From Chloroflexota bacterium (GTDB lineage: Bacteria > Chloroflexota > UBA6077 > CF-72), in contig JAFAZN010000023.1 in assembly GCA_019239775.1 (NCBI GenBank), forward strand, positions 1-58,919: 58,919 nucleotides of DNA, in the 5' to 3' direction. Positions 26,417-35,135 of this stretch are shown here, one piece after another. The notes below the pieces were generated by a model that saw only the letters and a list, made by a program, of their open reading frames with translations, did no database searches and had not been told where the DNA came from. Each line of letters begins with the position of its first letter. Position 1 is the stretch's first letter. A program made the translations under genes and the position numbers.

Positions 26417-27358
26417 ATGCTTCTTGCCCTTCTCGCCGTCGTCGGCATCGGACTTCTCTTAGCCGGCCTGTACCTGCCGCACACCGGTAAGGACGTCATC
26501 GCCGAACGCCTGGCCACCTTCAACCAGCGGCCGCGCAGCCTCGAGGAGATCGAGCTGCAGCAGCCGTTCACCGAGCGTGTCCTGCGGCCGTTCATCCGCC
26601 AGCTCGCGGACGCCATGAACCGGTTTCAGCAGGCCCGATCGAAGAATCCCAAAGAAACGCAAGTCAGGGGCATTGAGTCGATCCAGCGCAAGCTGGCACT
26701 GGCAGGCAACCCGTATCGCTGGACGCCCGCCGACTACCTGGGCATCAAGGTCTTCGCGGCGCTGGTGCTCGGTGGCGTGCTGTTCTTCCTGATGACCATT
26801 GGCGGTCAAACCGGTTACGCGTTCCTGTTCGGCGGTATTGGTCTGGCCTTCGGCTGGTTCGGCCCCGAGCTGATCCTGCGCAGCAAAACGCAAGCGCGGC
26901 AGAAACAGATTCAGCGCGCCTTGCCCGATGCGCTCGACCTGCTGGTGATCAGCGTGGAGGCAGGCCTTGGATTCGATGCCGCCATCCAGCGGCTGGTCGA
27001 CAAGCGCGACGATGCGCTGGCGACCGAGTTCGCCCGTGTTCTCGCCGAAATGCGCGTGGGCCGCTCGCGGCGCGATGCGCTCAAGGACATGGTCCAGCGG
27101 ACGCAGGTGCCCGACCTCAACAACTTCGTCGGCGCAATTTTGCAGGCCGAACAGCTGGGTGTGTCGGTCACCAAGGTGCTGACCGTGCAAGCCGAGCAGA
27201 TGCGCGTGGTACGTCGCCAGCGCGCCGAAGAGAAGGCCGCGCAGCTGCAGCTGAAGCTGATCTTCCCGCTGGCGATCTTCATCTTCCCTGCCCTGTGCGT
27301 CGTCATCATGGGCCCGATCTGGCCGACGATGGCCAACACGAACGCACCGGGGATTTAG
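26417..27358 (+). CDS. tadC: Tad pilus assembly inner-membrane protein TadC
   Basis: Second T2SF domain platform protein, 313 residues. Core segment QRALPDALDLLVISVEAGLG and the LNNFVGAILQAEQLG segment are typical of TadC. Four transmembrane helices flank it. Last gene of the assembly operon; a perfect hairpin follows at 27391-27418. No tadZ, prepilin peptidase or secretin gene is in the window. Confidence 0.93.
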   Translation: MLLALLAVVGIGLLLAGLYLPHTGKDVIAERLATFNQRPRSLEEIELQQPFTERVLRPFIRQLADAMNRFQQARSKNPKETQVRGIESIQRKLALAGNPYRWTPADYLGIKVFAALVLGGVLFFLMTIGGQTGYAFLFGGIGLAFGWFGPELILRSKTQARQKQIQRALPDALDLLVISVEAGLGFDAAIQRLVDKRDDALATEFARVLAEMRVGRSRRDALKDMVQRTQVPDLNNFVGAILQAEQLGVSVTKVLTVQAEQMRVVRRQRAEEKAAQLQLKLIFPLAIFIFPALCVVIMGPIWPTMANTNAPGI

Positions 27359-27390
27359 CCGCCGTCACGCTTGATAGGCAGATAGTTAGG

Positions 27391-27418
27391 CCGTGTCACG
27401 GAGGAGTCTGTGACACGG
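27391..27418 (+). repeat. Perfect hairpin after tadC containing GGAGGAG in its loop
   Basis: CCGTGTCAC (27391-27399) and GTGACACGG (27410-27418) form a 9-bp perfect stem with the loop GGAGGAGTCT. No T-run follows, so it is a weak candidate for intrinsic termination. The loop carries a strong ribosome-binding-like sequence and the right arm begins with GTG in frame with the next gene, so a translational control role is possible. Confidence 0.6.
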
Positions 27419-27436
27419 TCGAAAGGTGTTATCCAT

Positions 27437-28219
27437 ATGGTTGGTTCGCCTTTGCGGCTAAACAGCGACGTGTCGGCACCCTCGGTTTTGACTTCTCCTG
27501 TTGGCTCAAGAATGGCGCCGCTGCGCGTCTGGTACTGGCTCGTCAGGGCCTTCCATGACGTGGAGAGCACGCGCCTCGGCGGAGTTCTCCTCGGGAATGT
27601 GTGGCCGGCGTATGTGTTCGCGCTGCCACTCGCGGCTCGGCTCTGGGGTTTTCTCCACAACCAGCGCGACGGTTCGCTGCACGCGCAAGCGCAGTGGCTG
27701 CAGGAGCTGGTCACGATCATCTTCCTTGCCCTCGTGGTGCTGCTGTTCGCAATTCGGCGACGGCGCATCTCGAGGGAGCACGCCACCTTCGTGCCAGGTC
27801 TGGTTGCCCTAGTTGGGACGTTCCTCTTGAACGTGGTGGCTTACCTCCCGGTTGAGGACACCACGTCGACCGAGGCGCTGTTGGTTTCCAGCGCGATCGT
27901 GATCGTCGGCACGCTGTGGACCATCTGGAGCCTGGCTTTCCTTGGCCGCTGCTTCGGTCTGTTTCCCGAAGCCCGCGGGCTGGTGCAGAGCGGGCCGTAC
28001 CGATTGGTGCGCCACCCCGTCTATCTCGGTGAGCTGATTTCGGCGGTTGGCATGCTGGTGGCCAAACCGCATCCACTGATCGTGCTGGTCTTCGGCGTGT
28101 TCGTGGCGCTGCAGTACGGGCGCACGGTCTATGAGGAGCGCGCCCTGCGCGCAGCCTTTCCAGAGGCATACACGGCCTACGCCGCGCGGGTGGGCCGCCT
28201 GATTCCCGGCCTGCGCTAA
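27437..28219 (+). CDS. Isoprenylcysteine carboxyl methyltransferase-like membrane methyltransferase
   Basis: Integral membrane methyltransferase of the ICMT/PEMT-like group. About five helices precede the SAM-binding C-terminus, which shows SGPYRLVRHPVYLGE and the late EERALRAAFPEAYTAYAARV. Bacterial members methylate small molecules or lipids; the substrate is unknown. ATG at 27437 has AAAGGTG 8 nt upstream; GTG at 27410, inside the hairpin, would add nine residues. Its stop shares a base with the next start, so it leads the run of membrane proteins to 34.5 kb. Confidence 0.82.
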   Translation: MVGSPLRLNSDVSAPSVLTSPVGSRMAPLRVWYWLVRAFHDVESTRLGGVLLGNVWPAYVFALPLAARLWGFLHNQRDGSLHAQAQWLQELVTIIFLALVVLLFAIRRRRISREHATFVPGLVALVGTFLLNVVAYLPVEDTTSTEALLVSSAIVIVGTLWTIWSLAFLGRCFGLFPEARGLVQSGPYRLVRHPVYLGELISAVGMLVAKPHPLIVLVFGVFVALQYGRTVYEERALRAAFPEAYTAYAARVGRLIPGLR

Positions 28220-29892
28220 TGGCGCTCTCCATTCCAAGGGGCGCGACCGTCAACGCTCCGAGCGCGGAGCGACTTCGCACATGTGCGCTCGGGGGCGATG
28301 GCCTGTGGCTGCTCGGCGCAGCGGCTGCGCTCCTGCTAATGTGCGCGCTGCCGTACGTGCTATCGGCGCTGTATGGCCCCGCGGACCTGGAGCGCATCGG
28401 CACCTTCTGGTTCATGCGCGATTTCAGCCAGTACCAGGCGGCAATGCGCGAGCGCGCGGCCTCCAGCAGTTGGCTCATTCACGATCACTTCAGTGCCGAG
28501 CCGCACACCCCGGCGCTGATGTATCCGCTCTATGTGGCCGCGGGCAAGCTCGCCGCCCTGCTGCACGTTTCTGACCTGAGCGTGTTCGCCGCCCTGGAGT
28601 GGCTCGGCCGCCTGGGCATCCTCGGCGCCGTGTACGCGTTTGCCGCAACGTTCGTACGAAATCGGACGCAGCGCCGGCTCGCCGTCCTTCTGACCCTTGG
28701 AACCCTGGGCCTCGACACGTTCGCTGCCCTGGCGCATGCCGGACTCGATGCCCTCGGCGCACACGCAATCGCAAGTGTGTTTCCGGACGCTATCAACCCC
28801 TACCTCGAGGTCAGCTCGTTCGGCGCCTTGTTGTCCGCGCCACACCTGATGTTCGGCCTGGCACTGACCCTGGCATGTGCTCCGCTCTACCTGAGAGCCA
28901 TCTCGACGACACGCCGCTGGTGGGACGTAGCCCTGCTCGGGCTGACCGTCTTGACGCTGTCGCTGGTCCATTCGTTCAACACGCCGGTCCTGGCGACAGT
29001 TCTCGTTGGACACGCTGCGCTCTCTGGCAAACGGGCGTGGCCGGCTGGCATTGTGGCGGCAGTCGCGGCGGCGCCCATGGCGCTCTACAGCCTGCTGCTC
29101 TACGCGACGGACCCGTTCTGGTCGGGCACCTACAGCGTGCAGAACCTGATGCCGTCGCCGGCGCCGTGGCTGCTGCCACTGGACTACGGGCTGGTGCTGC
29201 TGGCGGCGCCACTGGCCTGGCACAACGTGAAGCGCTGGCCGACCGAGCGCCGCAACTTCATCCTGTTGTGGATCGCGGCTGGACTGGTCTGGATGTATGC
29301 GCCGGTGCCGTACCAGCGCCGTTTCGCGTTCGGCGTGCAGCCAGCCCTGGCGGTGCTTGCTGCCGTTGGACTGGTGGAGTTGCAAGGGTGGATGGCAGCT
29401 CGAAGTTTCGCCCGCTGGCGCATGCGCCTGGTCAATTACGCGGTGGTGGTCGCCGCCCTTTCAACCTCGGTGCTGGTTTACCTGGCGTTACTTGCATCCG
29501 CGGTGAGCGATAAGCCCGCCGAGGTCTACCTGTGGACGCATGCCGAAGCCGCCGCGGGCCAATGGATCTCGACACACTCGTCGTCTGCCGACGTGGTCCT
29601 CGCATCTACGGAGTTGGCAAACCCACTCGCAGGCATCATTGACGGTCGGGTCGTGCACGGTCACATCGTGGCGACTCTCCACACAGACGCAAAGTCCGCT
29701 CAGGTGCATGAGTTCTTTTCCAGCAGCGCGTCAATTGAGGAGCGTTCGCGGATTCTCGCGGAAACCGGGGCGACGATGGTGGCATTCGGCCCACGTGAAC
29801 GCGCTCTTGGCGCCACGGACCTCAGCACGCAACCAGGCCTGACCGAGGTCTACGACGCGGATGGCGTCGAGGTGTATCGGGTCGTCCCGTGA
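28219..29892 (+). CDS. Large polytopic membrane protein, GT-C-like (paralogue A)
   Basis: 557 residues with about 10-12 transmembrane helices and a short C-terminal soluble tail. It shares long similar blocks with the gene at 31370: FMRDFSQYQAAMRER with FVNDFAQYESAMRQG, SGTYSVQNLMPSPAP with VSTYSVQNLLPSPAP, and PVPYQRRFAFGVQPA with PVPYQRRLAFGIQPA. The acidic residue in the first outer loop (RDFSQY) resembles the GT-C Asp. Probable sugar or lipid-linked transfer at the envelope; not proven. Confidence 0.72.
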   Translation: MALSIPRGATVNAPSAERLRTCALGGDGLWLLGAAAALLLMCALPYVLSALYGPADLERIGTFWFMRDFSQYQAAMRERAASSSWLIHDHFSAEPHTPALMYPLYVAAGKLAALLHVSDLSVFAALEWLGRLGILGAVYAFAATFVRNRTQRRLAVLLTLGTLGLDTFAALAHAGLDALGAHAIASVFPDAINPYLEVSSFGALLSAPHLMFGLALTLACAPLYLRAISTTRRWWDVALLGLTVLTLSLVHSFNTPVLATVLVGHAALSGKRAWPAGIVAAVAAAPMALYSLLLYATDPFWSGTYSVQNLMPSPAPWLLPLDYGLVLLAAPLAWHNVKRWPTERRNFILLWIAAGLVWMYAPVPYQRRFAFGVQPALAVLAAVGLVELQGWMAARSFARWRMRLVNYAVVVAALSTSVLVYLALLASAVSDKPAEVYLWTHAEAAAGQWISTHSSSADVVLASTELANPLAGIIDGRVVHGHIVATLHTDAKSAQVHEFFSSSASIEERSRILAETGATMVAFGPRERALGATDLSTQPGLTEVYDADGVEVYRVVP

Positions 29893-31373
29893 AACGAAGT
29901 CTGGCGCTTCTGGTGCCAGCGGTTGTCGCCTTTGGCGTGCGGCTGATCACGGGACCGCATCCGATCGACGACGCGTATATCACGTTTCGCTACGCCCGCA
30001 ATCTGGCTGATGGTCTGGGACTGGTCTACAACCCAGGCGAATGGGTGCTCGGCACCACCGCGCCCCTCTGGGCCCTCATCCTCGCGGCCGGCTACCGCCT
30101 GGGCCTGACCGACCTACCCTGGCTCTCGACCGTCCTTTCAGCGGTGTGCGACGCGGCGACCGCGGTGCTCCTGACGGTTTTGGCCCGCCGGGTTGGCTGG
30201 CCACCGCTCGGCGCCGCGCTGGTCGGCCTCGCCTGGGCGCTCAACCCGATGAGCATCGGCTTCGCCAGCGGCGGTATGGAAACGAGCCTGTTTGTGCTCG
30301 TCGCCCTCACCACGCTGTCGCTTGCGGCCGGTCGGCGCTACTTGCCGGTCGCCGCGGCGCTCGCTGGCGTGGCCACACTGGTGCGCCCAGAGGGTGCGCT
30401 GCTGGCCGCGGTCGTGATCGCGTGGACGTTCATGGTGCAGCGGCGCGACTCGCTGCGCGCGCTGTTCGCGGCCAGCATCCCGATTGGTGCGGCAGGCGTC
30501 GCCCTGTTCGCGCGCTATGGCAGCCCGCTGCCACACAGCGTGGCCGCCAAGCAGGTGGCCTATCTTCCCGCGTGGCCTTTGGAAAACGCCGCCGCGCTGC
30601 TGATCCAGGCGGGCCTCCCGGGTTGGTCCACGTACCTGCTTGCGGCGGTGCCTACGGTCATCGGCCTCGTGCTTGCCGCTTGCGGTCTCGTCACGTTGGC
30701 TGTGCTAGCACGTCGTAGCGTCGTGCATCTGCGGCGCGAACGCGTCGCCTGGCAGCCGTTTGCCGCCTTCGCCCTCCTCTACGTGGGCTTTTACGCGGTG
30801 GTGGGCCTCAGAGGCGTGCGCCTGTTTCCGTGGTACCTCGTGCCCATTGCGCCGTTCTACCTGCTTGCCGCCGCGGCTGGCCTCGCGCGCATGCGTAGCA
30901 CTGCTCCGGCCTGGTTGGCCGCTGCGCTCGTGCTCTGGCAGCTACCCGCCATCGACTGGCATGCGCCACTCTTGCCAGCAGGCCTGGACCTCGGCCGCGA
31001 ATCGCTCTATCTCTCTGTGGGTAGGGACCTGGCGTCCTCGTTGCCAGCCGATGCGGTGGTCGCCGCGCCCGAGATTGGTGCGCTTGGGTATGCCTCGAAC
31101 CTTCGCGTGCTGGACACGGTTGGCCTCGTCTCGCCGGCGGCACTTCCGTACTACCCGCTGCCCGCAGACCAGTTCGTCACCGACAGCGCCATTCCCGCGC
31201 GGCTGATCGATGACCACCGTCCGGACGCGGTGGTCACACTGGACGCGTTTGCTTCCCGCTCGCTGCTGATCGACCCGACGTTCCAGCGCGAGTACCGTCT
31301 CGACGCGGAATATCCAGCCAACGTCTGGCAGAGCCAGGAGCTGCTCCTCTTTCGTCGAGTTGACACACCTTGA
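29889..31373 (+). CDS. GT-C family glycosyltransferase-like membrane protein
   Basis: 494 residues, about 10 helices. The early loop HPIDDAYITFRYARNLADG has the paired Asp of GT-C transferases, followed by GLVYNPGEWVLGTTAPLWAL and the RPEG segment in LVRPEGALLAAV. This pattern is typical of mannosyl- or arabinosyl-type enzymes that use polyprenyl-phosphate sugars. GTGA overlap with the preceding gene, TTGA with the following one. Acceptor unknown. Confidence 0.8.
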   Translation: MKRSLALLVPAVVAFGVRLITGPHPIDDAYITFRYARNLADGLGLVYNPGEWVLGTTAPLWALILAAGYRLGLTDLPWLSTVLSAVCDAATAVLLTVLARRVGWPPLGAALVGLAWALNPMSIGFASGGMETSLFVLVALTTLSLAAGRRYLPVAAALAGVATLVRPEGALLAAVVIAWTFMVQRRDSLRALFAASIPIGAAGVALFARYGSPLPHSVAAKQVAYLPAWPLENAAALLIQAGLPGWSTYLLAAVPTVIGLVLAACGLVTLAVLARRSVVHLRRERVAWQPFAAFALLYVGFYAVVGLRGVRLFPWYLVPIAPFYLLAAAAGLARMRSTAPAWLAAALVLWQLPAIDWHAPLLPAGLDLGRESLYLSVGRDLASSLPADAVVAAPEIGALGYASNLRVLDTVGLVSPAALPYYPLPADQFVTDSAIPARLIDDHRPDAVVTLDAFASRSLLIDPTFQREYRLDAEYPANVWQSQELLLFRRVDTP

Positions 31374-33016
31374 GATCGCCACCCTCCGCTGAGACCACCA
31401 CTTCGCGTGGCACGTCCTCCGTGGCGCCGAACCTTCGTTCCGTTCACGGTCAGCATGACACTGTTTCGAGGGATCGACACGGTTCGTGGTCTGTGCGCAT
31501 GCTGCGCCGAAACGTATGGCTACTCGCGGTGATCGCGCTGGTGGTGCTGATCGGCGAGGTCCCGCATGTGCTTGCGGCCTGTTGCGCGCCACATGGCGCG
31601 ACCGGGTTCGGCACGGCCTGGTTCGTCAACGACTTCGCCCAGTACGAGTCGGCCATGCGCCAGGGGGCTGAGCAGTCCGGCTGGCTGGTGCACGATCCAT
31701 TCACCTCCGAGCCGCACCCGGACACGTTCATGTTCCCGCTGTACGTGGGCATCGGGAAGCTGGCGGCGACCATCGGCGTGCCCGCGCTGTGGCTCGAGCA
31801 GCTCACCGAAGTCCTCGCCCGAGTGCTGCTGGTGCTGGCCATGTGGCGCTTTTGTCGTGCCTTCGCTCGGGGGCGAGAGGCAGCGCGCTGGGCGCTCGGT
31901 CTCGCGCTTTTCGCCAGCGGCTTCGAGCTTTTCGCCGGGGTAGTCGGCGGCTACACCGGCAACTGGTCCTATGAGCTGAACGGCTTCGGGATGCTGTTCG
32001 CTGCGCCACATGTACCGCTGGCGATGGCCGCAACCCTGGAGCTCGCTCGCGACACTTTGCGCCCGCATCGTTCGGCGCGACCAGCGTGGTATCTGAAGGT
32101 CGCGCTCCTCTCCGCGGTGATCGCCCTTCTCCACCCGTTCCACGCACCAGTCCTGCTCGGCGCCGCGTTCGTCGCAGGCCTGGCCTTCTGGCGTTCGGGT
32201 CGCGGCCACGCCAATGTCCTGGCGGCCATCGTGGCGGGCCTTGCTGCCCTGCCAGTCCTGCTGCCGACGGTGCTGACCTTCTCCCTGCAATCGTTCTGGG
32301 TCAGCACCTACAGCGTGCAAAACCTGCTGCCCAGCCCAGCACCGCACGAGCTCCTGGTCGACCTTGGCCCGACCCTGCTGCTGGCGCTCGTGGGTGGTCT
32401 GCTGCTCCGCGGCAAGATCGCTCCGTTCGGCCTCGCTCTCTGGCTCTTGCTTGCGCTGATTGCGATGTACATTCCGGTGCCGTATCAGCGCCGGCTTGCC
32501 TTCGGTATTCAACCTGCCGTGGCTGTCGCGGCCGCCAACGCGCTCATCGGTATCTGCGAACGTATTGGCCAACGCCGTGCGGCAATTCTGCGCCTGAGCA
32601 CGGTGGCCGTCGCGGGAAGTAGCACCGCCCTGGTGTTGGTCAGCGTGGTCGCCTCGGGCATCGCGAACGCACCGCTGCCGGTGTACCGCTCGACGACCGA
32701 CCTGGATGCGGCGACCGCCTGGCTGGACAGTCACGCCACGTCGGCAGACCTGGTCCTGGCTGATTGGGACGCCTCGAATTACATGGCCTCGCGGACTTCA
32801 GCACGCGAATTTGGCGGTCATCCAGTGGCGACCCTTCACCCGGATCAAAAGCGGTTCGAGATCGCTACGGTGTTTGCGCATCCGAGCAGTCTGATCGTGG
32901 CGAAGCAGCTCGGCGCGCAGTGGCTCGTGTACGGCCCGGCGGAGGCCGCACTCAGCGGCCCTGCCGAAGCGCCAGCGTTTCAGTCCGGTCCGGTGCGGGT
33001 CTACCGCGTCGCGTGA
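31370..33016 (+). CDS. Large polytopic membrane protein, GT-C-like (paralogue B)
   Basis: 548 residues if started at the TTG that overlaps the upstream stop (TTGA); the alternative ATG at 31499 removes a 43-residue hydrophilic N-terminus lacking conservation and begins at MLRRNVWLLAVIALVV. About 10-12 helices. It is a clear relative of the protein at 28219, sharing the DFAQY loop, STYSVQNLLPSPAP and PVPYQRRLAFGIQPA. The two flank a different GT-C gene, so the set arose by duplication rather than simple tandem copying. Confidence 0.72.
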   Translation: MRSPPSAETTTSRGTSSVAPNLRSVHGQHDTVSRDRHGSWSVRMLRRNVWLLAVIALVVLIGEVPHVLAACCAPHGATGFGTAWFVNDFAQYESAMRQGAEQSGWLVHDPFTSEPHPDTFMFPLYVGIGKLAATIGVPALWLEQLTEVLARVLLVLAMWRFCRAFARGREAARWALGLALFASGFELFAGVVGGYTGNWSYELNGFGMLFAAPHVPLAMAATLELARDTLRPHRSARPAWYLKVALLSAVIALLHPFHAPVLLGAAFVAGLAFWRSGRGHANVLAAIVAGLAALPVLLPTVLTFSLQSFWVSTYSVQNLLPSPAPHELLVDLGPTLLLALVGGLLLRGKIAPFGLALWLLLALIAMYIPVPYQRRLAFGIQPAVAVAAANALIGICERIGQRRAAILRLSTVAVAGSSTALVLVSVVASGIANAPLPVYRSTTDLDAATAWLDSHATSADLVLADWDASNYMASRTSAREFGGHPVATLHPDQKRFEIATVFAHPSSLIVAKQLGAQWLVYGPAEAALSGPAEAPAFQSGPVRVYRVA

Positions 33017-34479
33017 GCGCAGCCACACTCCAGCGGCCGGTTGCCGCGACGGGCGAACGCGCCTGGGCGCGACCGGCGTTGAACGTGGCTCTTCTGGCAC
33101 TGGTCGCGCTGCATGTCGGCGTGCTGGCCTACCACCTGATTGTCCAGCTCGCGTTTCCGTATGACCTGAACTACGGCGAAGGCTATGTCCTCAACGACGC
33201 GGTACGGCTGGCGCACGGCCACGCGATCTACGTGGACTTGCAGCAGTTTCCGATGGTGCGCTCGCCCTATCCGCCACTATTCCCGTTCCTCTGGAGCCTG
33301 CTGATTCCGCTGAGTGGCCCCACGTTCCTGGTTGGTCGCCTCTTGGAGGTCCTTTCGCTCGTCGGGATAGGTGTGGTCGTGGCGTGGAACGCCATCAAAG
33401 TCCGCAGCGGCATCTGGCCGGCGTTGGCCGCCGCAGGTCTGATCGCCGGCTCGCCGTTTGTGTACCAGTGGGCCGGCTACGCCCGCGTGGACCTGCTCGC
33501 GCTGCTTTTCGCCGTCGGTGGCGTGGTCGCTGCCCAATGGATTCGCGGCTGGCGCGGCGTCGTACTCGCCGCCGTTCTGTGTGGACTTGCGCTATGGACC
33601 AAACAGACCGCCGTCACGGCCGCCTTCGCCGTGGCGTTGGCCTTGTTCCTGCGCAACTGGCGCCAGGGTCTCGGATTCATCGCATTCGTGAGCGTGCCCT
33701 GCGTCGGGGTGGGTGCGCTCCTGAACCTAGCAACCAACGGCGAATTCGTGCGCCACGTCCTGCTCGGCAATGCCAGCAACCCTGTGCTGCCGCTGCGCGC
33801 GCTGATCTACGTCGGCACGTTTGCTGTCCTCCACCTGGTTGCCCTCTTCGGCGGCGGCTGGTGGCTGCGCCGCGCGCTTGTGGGGCGGCCGTCGCCAATT
33901 GCGTTGTATTTGCCGGTCAGCTTGCTGGCCGCGTTCAGCGCAGGCAACGGCGGGAGCAGTGTGAACTACCTCATCGAGCCCGTGCTCGCGCTGGCCCTGG
34001 TGGTGCCCTTCGCCTGGCGCGCGCTGCCGCGGGCCTCGGCACTGGCCGGGCCGCTGTTCGCGGTCATCCAGCTCGCCGTCCTTTTTCACTGGCCCAACGC
34101 GTTTGGCACCACTTATTTGGCCGAGAGTGCGATAGGACGGACACCGACTGCCGTTGACTGGGAGGTTGGAGCGCAGGTCGACGACCTGGTGCGCTCGACC
34201 AACGGAGAGCTCATCGCAGAACCGGCGGGATTCGCCGTGCGCAATGGCCGCGAGGTCTACGTGCAGCCGATTGACTTACGTGCCGAGCAGCTCCAGGGTC
34301 GCTGGCAACCCAAACCGCTGGTGGAAGCGCTTTCCACGGGACGCTTCCAACGGGTGGTGACTGTGTTCAATTTGTTTCCACTGGAAGCCGAGGCAGCTAT
34401 CGCCCAACATTTCACCTTGACCGACACGCTGGTATCGCCGGATAAGCTCACATTCCGCGTCTACGACTTCCACTCCTGA
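33013..34479 (+). CDS. GT-C family glycosyltransferase-like membrane protein
   Basis: 488 residues from the GTG that overlaps the preceding stop (GTGA). First outer loop: FPYDLNYGEGYVLNDAVRLA then VRSPYPPLFPFLWSLL, a pattern seen in PMT_2/RgtA-like transferases. About 11 helices and a C-terminal domain of about 110 residues. Last of five genes with minimal spacing; probably builds a cell-surface glycan together with them. Confidence 0.78.
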   Translation: MSAATLQRPVAATGERAWARPALNVALLALVALHVGVLAYHLIVQLAFPYDLNYGEGYVLNDAVRLAHGHAIYVDLQQFPMVRSPYPPLFPFLWSLLIPLSGPTFLVGRLLEVLSLVGIGVVVAWNAIKVRSGIWPALAAAGLIAGSPFVYQWAGYARVDLLALLFAVGGVVAAQWIRGWRGVVLAAVLCGLALWTKQTAVTAAFAVALALFLRNWRQGLGFIAFVSVPCVGVGALLNLATNGEFVRHVLLGNASNPVLPLRALIYVGTFAVLHLVALFGGGWWLRRALVGRPSPIALYLPVSLLAAFSAGNGGSSVNYLIEPVLALALVVPFAWRALPRASALAGPLFAVIQLAVLFHWPNAFGTTYLAESAIGRTPTAVDWEVGAQVDDLVRSTNGELIAEPAGFAVRNGREVYVQPIDLRAEQLQGRWQPKPLVEALSTGRFQRVVTVFNLFPLEAEAAIAQHFTLTDTLVSPDKLTFRVYDFHS

Positions 34480-34481
34480 GA

Positions 34482-34496
34482 GATCTGATCTGATCT
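34482..34496 (+). repeat. (GATCT)x3 repeat just before the DUF192 gene
   Basis: Three perfect GATCT units lie 5 nt before the ATG at 34502, flanked by GAGA on both sides. A copy-number change would move the distance between any ribosome binding sequence and the start. Confidence 0.7.
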
Positions 34497-34501
34497 GAGA
34501 G

Positions 34502-34864
34502 ATGCGCACCGTAAGAGTGATCAATCGCACCCGCGACGTTGTGCTGGCCGACCGCGCCGAGTTGGCCGACAACCTGTGGACGCGCTTCATGGGCCTGATG
34601 GGTCGCACCGAGCTTCCGCCAGGTGGCGGGCTGGTGCTCAAGCCGGGGGGCGGCATCCACATGTGGTTCATGCGCATGCCGCTCGACGTGATCCACGTGG
34701 ACAAGCGCGATCGTGTCACGCACGTGCTGCGCGGCATCAAGCCGTGGCGGTTTGGGCCGCTGTTCGTAGGCGGCAAAATCGCCGTCGAACTTGCCGTCGG
34801 CACCGCCCAAACAACACAGATCGGCGATCAGATCGACGTCGAACAGGTGCCAGGGCCCGCTTAA
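34502..34864 (+). CDS. DUF192 family protein
   Basis: 120 residues with the DUF192 fold: TRFMGLMGRTELPPGGGLVL, then HMWFMRMPLDVIHVD and KAVELAVGT-like AVELAVGTAQTTQIGDQI at the end. Family members are small beta proteins, often secreted, of unknown function. No signal peptide here. Follows the GT-C gene by 22 bp and may be co-transcribed. Confidence 0.85.
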   Translation: MRTVRVINRTRDVVLADRAELADNLWTRFMGLMGRTELPPGGGLVLKPGGGIHMWFMRMPLDVIHVDKRDRVTHVLRGIKPWRFGPLFVGGKIAVELAVGTAQTTQIGDQIDVEQVPGPA

Positions 34865-35135
34865 CAGGCCGCGTTTCCGCCAGAGACCGATGAGTCGCGG
34901 CCTGGCCTTGGCTGCGGCGACGACAATCACGTCCACACCGGACCGCCCGGTAATCCGTCACAGCAGTGCCGCGGGCATGGTGATCGCCGCCCGCGCGCTT
35001 GACGCGAGGCGCATTCTCAGCGAGGTGTTCTGCTCCCGAAGGGGTGGCGGCCGAAAGAATGTGCCGTGACGGGCATCTGCGCCGCCGCGCGAAAATTCTC
35101 GCTTCGCGTGACGCACCTGGCGCTAGTGTGCGCTT
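34865..35135. other. Gap without a supported gene
   Basis: 271 bp between the DUF192 gene and comF. The open frames here have no family resemblance or ribosome binding sites. A weak -10-like TAGTGT lies about 10 nt before the comF GTG. Confidence 0.5.

Noticed and set aside
32764-33012. Upstream extension of the GT-C gene at 33013
   Set aside because: It overlaps the preceding gene by 250 bp in another frame; the GTGA start is better.
34791-35069. Possible small gene between DUF192 and comF
   Set aside because: No ribosome binding site, no recognisable sequence; looks like GC-driven open frame.
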